Shown here piece after piece: positions 7,501-9,640 of a stretch of DNA of 9,640 nt; the stretch's first letter is position 1; each line of letters begins with the position of its first letter. Below the pieces are notes generated by a model. The model searched no databases and was not told the origin of the DNA. It worked only from the letters and a program-made list of their open reading frames with translations. The DNA lies in contig JANPGC010000118.1 of NCBI GenBank assembly GCA_031423755.1, forward strand, positions 1-9,640. Direction: 5' to 3'. This stretch comes from JANMEX01 sp031423755. Its GTDB lineage: Bacteria; Pseudomonadota; Alphaproteobacteria; Rhizobiales; Rhizobiaceae. The position numbers were made by a program, and so were the translations under genes.

Positions 7501-8218
7501 ATGCCGTGCCTGTGACAGTTTCAGCAACAGCGGTGCCGATGAATCGGATGACATCGTTTGCGCTCCAATTGGTGAAGCTCATCGGGGAAAGGTCCATGGC
7601 GCCAATAATGCGCAGTGTGTCAAGGCCAGTTCCGCCGGTGATCGATGTGAAATCCGCCATCTGGCTGCCGGTGAACTCAGCGGTGATGGAGTTGGTCGAG
7701 TTGAACTCCAGACGCTCCACTTCGATCAGCGTGGCTTGGGTCGAGAACAGGTACGTGGATGCCGCTTGATTGAGGCGCAGGATGTCACCGGTTCCGCCGC
7801 CGCCCTGTATGGACTCGCCGGCTGCAAGCTCAAGCGCGGAATAATCGAAGATGTCGTCACCGCCAGCGCCGGCGAGGAAATCCGCACCCTGCCCGCCGTC
7901 GATGAAATCATTTTGGCTGGAACCGGTAATGCTGTCTGCGCCGCCGGAGCCGTTCAGCCTGATGGTATCAGCACCTGCCGTCCAGTTGGCAAAGGCCCAT
8001 TGGCTGGCGTTGACCGAGCCGCCGTTGACGACGATGGCGTTGATGCCCGCCGAGCCATCCATCAACACGAAGTCCATGATGGACACATTGTTGAACTGGG
8101 TGCTGGCGAAAGTGACCGTCGTTGTTGTCGCCGCGGCGTTGGTGAAGTCGATGACATCAATATTGGTCAGCGAGGTTGCGCTGAGATTGATGGTGACGGG
8201 TACCAGGAGCGTGGTCAT
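4517..8218 (-). CDS. Modular RTX calcium-binding protein, type I secreted (1233 aa)
   Basis: A probable giant extracellular repeat protein exported by a type I system and folded by Ca2+ outside the cell. The ATG at 8218 is preceded by GAGGAT with an 8-nt gap. No signal peptide is present. Residues 1-695 contain five recurrences of an 'F-x-N/S-W ... D-x-I ... D-x-I-x-GG' block, with Trp at 79, 218, 360, 512 and 654. Each is followed by RTX turns (GGQGADFLAGAGGDD, GGDGADTISAGAGDD) and a strand-rich part with VExLEF. Residues 696-1128 are five tandem 86-88-residue modules. Residues 1129-1233 are the C-terminal export domain, ending DFVVT. It shares modules and C-terminus with the 938-residue neighbour but not the N-terminal part. 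No catalytic motif was seen. It is divergent from the winged-helix/hydrolase gene across 167 bp containing phased 11-bp repeats, which suggests control by that regulator. An adhesin or matrix role is a guess. Confidence 0.92.
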   Translation of the reverse strand: MTTLLVPVTINLSATSLTNIDVIDFTNAAATTTTVTFASTQFNNVSIMDFVLMDGSAGINAIVVNGGSVNASQWAFANWTAGADTIRLNGSGGADSITGSSQNDFIDGGQGADFLAGAGGDDIFDYSALELAAGESIQGGGGTGDILRLNQAASTYLFSTQATLIEVERLEFNSTNSITAEFTGSQMADFTSITGGTGLDTLRIIGAMDLSPMSFTNWSANDVIRFIGTAVAETVTGTAFNDIFEGSAGVDDLFGGLGDDTFVYTQGSQVVDDEDINGGGGTGDRLQLFNTGAINFFQANLLDVEILDFVSGTSAVTLGTTDIGPFAGRLTTIDGSSSADTLIVKTDTGANLSTTIFTNWTDVTDSITIISTSVQGGSLLGTAFRDTIQGGTGQNIITGGLGADVMIGGSASDDFVYVSPSDVAAGETMDGGGNNFDTIRIDEAISLNLDVVAISNVELLEFRHTVGTAFAGLLSTQIGGSGIVGITGGTSTDALRVTGTLINLASIIFNSWTNGTDSITLIGTDGDDTITGSSQNDAITGGDGADTISAGAGDDRIVLNSAFDFDNGTMDGGTGLADILVQNTGNSGTFYTTTNLTNIERLEFGGSGGTATFQAANFGTSAGRINSVTGSALADRIDIAGAGIDLSTIAFASWTNGVDRIFLNGTSGADTIIGSVQDDSISGGNGIDTMTGGTGSDTYQVDDTLDAIIETAGDAADRVSASVSYTLGAGDSIEFMEVADIASPVAINLTGNEFAQTITGSVAANVLNGGIDNLADTLIGRQGNDTYIINSASDNITELAGGGAADRAKASVTFALGAGDDIEFLETVNAAGVSAISLTGNELAQTLTGNAGQNVLIGGAGADILAGLGGNDSYGVDDVLDSVLESAGGGTDRIFASVSFTLAVGQEIETLSTNANSGAAAINLTGNEFGNALIGNLGANVLNGAGGVDTMTGLAGNDSYAVDNALDAVVEAAGGGADRVFASVNYTLAAGQEIETLSTNANAGVAAINLTGNELGNALIGNAAANVLNGGAGVDTLTGLNGNDSYAVDSASDSVIEAVGGGTDRIFASVNYTLAAGQEIETLSTANNAGAAAINLTGNAFGNTLIGNAGANLLLGGLGNDTLTGLNGADTFVFNTTLNAATNHDTITDFNVAADTIQLENAIFTLLTATGTLTAGLFKDLSLAAQDANDIIVYNRATGDLFYDTNGLTAGGQTLFADVTNGTALTFADFVVT
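4520..4834 (-). other. C-terminal type I secretion domain of the 1233-aa RTX protein
   Basis: The final 105 residues begin ADTFVFN and end DFVVT, matching the export domain of the 938-residue protein at 99 of 105 positions. The last 22 residues are also identical to the fragment entering from the right edge of the window. The nucleotide sequence differs at many third positions, so the similarity is kept at protein level as well as by descent. Confidence 0.75.
4835..6133 (-). repeat. Five tandem modules of 86-88 residues
   Basis: Units run 6133-5870 (88 aa), 5869-5609 (87 aa), 5608-5351, 5350-5093 and 5092-4835 (86 aa each, exactly 258 bp). The three units nearest the C-terminus are most alike (AGQEIETLST / VGQEIETLST, AAINLTGN). 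The first two are divergent (GAGDSIEFMEV, GAGDDIEFLET). This gradient suggests that recent duplication took place at the C-terminal side. Confidence 0.85.
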
Positions 8219-8226
8219 GCGCGTCT

Positions 8227-8232
8227 ATCCTC
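8227..8232 (-). promoter_or_regulatory. Ribosome binding site of the 1233-aa RTX gene
   Basis: GAGGAT on the minus strand, 8 nt before the ATG at 8218. It supports this start, and there is no better in-frame alternative. Confidence 0.5.
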
Positions 8233-8266
8233 ATCTTGTAGCGACGATCCGGGCGCGGATTGCCTC

Positions 8267-8294
8267 ACCTTAAGGAAGATACGCACATTGCCAA
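8267..8294 (-). promoter_or_regulatory. Candidate promoter of the 1233-aa RTX gene
   Basis: TTGGCA (8294-8289, five of six to TTGACA), a 16-nt spacer, then TAAGGT (8272-8267), which keeps the T, A and final T of the -10 consensus. It ends 49 nt before the ATG. The -35 hexamer lies 8 bp downstream (in the direction of transcription) of the 11-bp repeat array, a position suited to activation. The -10 match is weak, so this is tentative. Confidence 0.3.
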
Positions 8295-8302
8295 CGTGAA
8301 GT

Positions 8303-8335
8303 CCTTGAGATTTCCTTGAGATTTTCTTGAGATTG
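8303..8335 (+). promoter_or_regulatory. Three 11-bp direct repeats, probable regulator-binding array
   Basis: The copies are CCTTGAGATTT (8303-8313), CCTTGAGATTT (8314-8324) and TCTTGAGATTG (8325-8335). They abut with no gaps and share an invariant CTTGAGATT core. The 11-bp period puts each copy on the same face of the helix. PhoB/OmpR-type winged helices are known to bind head-to-tail on direct repeats of about this spacing (the pho box is the model), and the divergent gene at 8386 encodes such a domain. Binding by that protein is inferred. The array lies 51-83 bp from the regulator start and 85-117 bp from the RTX start, so it could control both. Confidence 0.65.
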
Positions 8336-8370
8336 GCATGAATTTGCGTCACAAACAGAACCGGGGCTGA

Positions 8371-8376
8371 AGGGGA
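8371..8376 (+). promoter_or_regulatory. Ribosome binding site supporting a TTG start
   Basis: AGGGGA, 9 nt before the TTG at 8386. An in-frame TGA at 8368-8370 closes the frame just upstream, leaving TTG as the only start that keeps the complete winged-helix N-terminus. Confidence 0.5.
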
Positions 8377-8385
8377 TCGGGCAAT

Positions 8386-9570
8386 TTGCAATATGCATTT
8401 GGCGACTATGTTCTCGACATGGACCGCGTGGAACTGCGAAAGGGTGCGGAGTCCATCGCAGCAGAGCCGCAGGTGTTCGACCTCCTTTGCTATCTCATCC
8501 GCAATCAGGACCGCGTCATTTCCAACGATGAATTGTTCCGCGAGATATGGCATGGACGCTTTGTCTCGGACTCGACGCTGACCAGCCGCATCAACGCGGC
8601 GCGGCATGCCATTGGCGACAGCGGCGCATCACAGCATTTCATCAAGACACAGCAGCGCAAGGGTTACCGCTTCGTCGGCGAGGCAAAAGCGAGCTCGGCA
8701 CACCGGCCGAAACCCGGCCATGTGCCCAACTCGCTGCGTCAGGAAATCGCATTCTGCACATCCGGCAACTCTGTGCGCATTGCTTACGCGACTGCCGGTT
8801 CGGGACCGCCTTTGGTCAAGGCTGGCAATTGGATGAACCATCTGGAATACGACTGGGAAAGCCCGGTGTGGAGCCATTTGCTACAGTGGCTGGCGACCGG
8901 CCGGCAGCTGGTGCGCTATGACGCGCGTGGCAACGGGCTGTCGGACTGGGATGTGCAGGATCTGACATTTGACAGTTTTGTCCGAGATCTCGAGGCCGTT
9001 GTCGATGCGGCAGGACTGGATCAATTTTCGCTGTTCGGCGCTTCACAAGGCTGCGCGTTTTCAATTGCTTACGCCGTGAAATTTCCAAAAAGAGTCAACA
9101 AGCTCATCCTTTACGGCGGCTTCGCGCGCGGGCGGCGGATGCGTGGATCGCCTGTCGATGTCGAGCAGGCGGAGGCGATGCTGACTTTGATGCGTACTGG
9201 CTGGGGGCAAGAAAATCCGGCCTTCCGGCAGGTGTTCACCTCACTGTTTGTGCCGGGCGGCACGGCAGAGCAAATGGACTGGTTCAACGAGCTGCAACGC
9301 AAGACGACCTCACCGGAGAACGCAGTGCGCATCCGGCTGGTGTCGGACTATATGAACGTCGTTGATCTGCTGCCCAAGGTCGCCGCGCCGACGCTGGTGC
9401 TGCATTGCCGCGACGACGCGATCCAGCCTGTGGCAGAAGGCGAATACCTTGCCGCCAATATTCCCGGCGCACGGTTTGTCGGTCTTGAGGGACGCAACCA
9501 TTTGATCCTCGAAACTGATCCCGGCTGGCCGGTTTTTCAAAGGGAAGTGGCGACGTTTTTGGCAAGTTAG
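8386..9570 (+). CDS. Winged-helix transcriptional regulator fused to alpha/beta hydrolase (394 aa)
   Basis: A probable cytoplasmic one-component regulator. Residues 1-97 are a PhoB/OmpR-type winged helix (Trans_reg_C): YAFGDYVLD, FDLLCYLIRN, RVISNDELFREIW, SDSTLTSRINAARHAIGD and the wing IKTQQRKGYRFVGE. There is no receiver domain and no membrane segment. Residues about 120-394 are an alpha/beta hydrolase of the type found attached to various signalling domains (VKAGNWMNHLEYDWESPVW, RYDARGNGLSDWD). The catalytic triad appears complete: Ser220 in GASQG, Asp344 (or Asp343) in HCRDDAIQP, and His372 in GRNHLI. Translation must begin at TTG 8386; the next in-frame ATG (8419) would cut the first strands of the winged helix. 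The gene is divergent from the 1233-residue RTX gene across the 11-bp repeats and is probably autoregulated there. The hydrolase may sense or consume a ligand; its substrate is unknown. The stop is 1 bp from the stop of the convergent RTX fragment. Confidence 0.9.
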   Translation: MQYAFGDYVLDMDRVELRKGAESIAAEPQVFDLLCYLIRNQDRVISNDELFREIWHGRFVSDSTLTSRINAARHAIGDSGASQHFIKTQQRKGYRFVGEAKASSAHRPKPGHVPNSLRQEIAFCTSGNSVRIAYATAGSGPPLVKAGNWMNHLEYDWESPVWSHLLQWLATGRQLVRYDARGNGLSDWDVQDLTFDSFVRDLEAVVDAAGLDQFSLFGASQGCAFSIAYAVKFPKRVNKLILYGGFARGRRMRGSPVDVEQAEAMLTLMRTGWGQENPAFRQVFTSLFVPGGTAEQMDWFNELQRKTTSPENAVRIRLVSDYMNVVDLLPKVAAPTLVLHCRDDAIQPVAEGEYLAANIPGARFVGLEGRNHLILETDPGWPVFQREVATFLAS

Positions 9571-9571
9571 G

Positions 9572-9640
9572 TCACGTCACCACAAAATCCGCAAACGTCA
9601 GCGCCGTTCCGTTTGTGACATCGGCGAACAGCGTCTGGCC
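9572..9640 (-). CDS. C-terminal fragment of a third RTX/type I secreted protein
   Basis: These are the last 22 codons plus TGA of a gene entering from the right. The translation GQTLFADVTNGTALTFADFVVT is identical to the end of the 1233-residue protein and differs at two positions from the end of the 938-residue one, so a further paralogue with the same export signal continues beyond the window. It is convergent with the regulator gene, with 1 bp between the two stop codons. Nothing can be said about its N-terminal content. Confidence 0.85.
   Translation of the reverse strand, partial: GQTLFADVTNGTALTFADFVVT

Noticed and set aside
1202..8218. The RTX genes as serralysin-type metalloproteases
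   Set aside because: The C-terminus resembles the M10 export region, but no HExxH zinc motif or protease domain is present in either complete protein.
7421..8299. A 292-codon plus-strand open frame antisense to the N-terminal part of the 1233-aa RTX gene
   Set aside because: It is an antisense shadow caused by GC-rich third positions and repeats; the translation has no recognisable fold and runs into the divergent control region.

Overview
The window looks like an accessory 'surface/secreted giant protein' locus from an alphaproteobacterium, probably Hyphomicrobiales-like. This is inferred from the moderately high GC, the style of the RTX proteins and the regulator-hydrolase family; no rRNA, tRNA or other phylogenetic marker is present. 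No transposase, CRISPR array or tRNA was seen.

Layout, left to right. (1) 1-372, minus: the first 124 codons of a glycine- and valine-rich beta-helix-like protein that runs off the left edge. (2) 373-1201: about 0.8 kb with no convincing gene; it holds two 16-bp palindromic sites and a nested inverted repeat. (3) 1202-4018, minus: a 938-residue RTX calcium-binding protein with a large internal duplication, two 86-residue modules and a type I secretion C-terminus. (4) 4019-4516: a spacer with an A+T-rich half that probably carries the promoter of the 938-residue gene. (5) 4517-8218, minus: a 1233-residue RTX protein built of roughly 140-150-residue 'F-x-N/S-W' supermodules, five 86-88-residue tandem modules and a C-terminus nearly identical to that of the first RTX protein. 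(6) 8219-8385: a 167-bp divergent control region with three perfectly phased 11-bp direct repeats. (7) 8386-9570, plus: a one-component regulator, made of a PhoB/OmpR-type winged helix fused to an intact-triad alpha/beta hydrolase. (8) 9572-9640, minus: the last 22 codons of a third RTX paralogue, entering from the right and convergent with the regulator with a 1-bp gap.

Working model (inference): this is a family of giant, signal-peptide-less, calcium-folding proteins exported by a type I (ABC/MFP/OMP) system encoded elsewhere. At least the 1233-residue member would be controlled by the divergently encoded winged-helix/hydrolase protein. That protein belongs to a DNA-binding family known to recognise direct repeats with about 11-bp spacing, and exactly such an array lies between the two genes. 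The hydrolase half could sense or consume a small-molecule ligand. The RTX genes seem to have evolved by internal module duplication and by duplication or gene conversion of their 3' ends.
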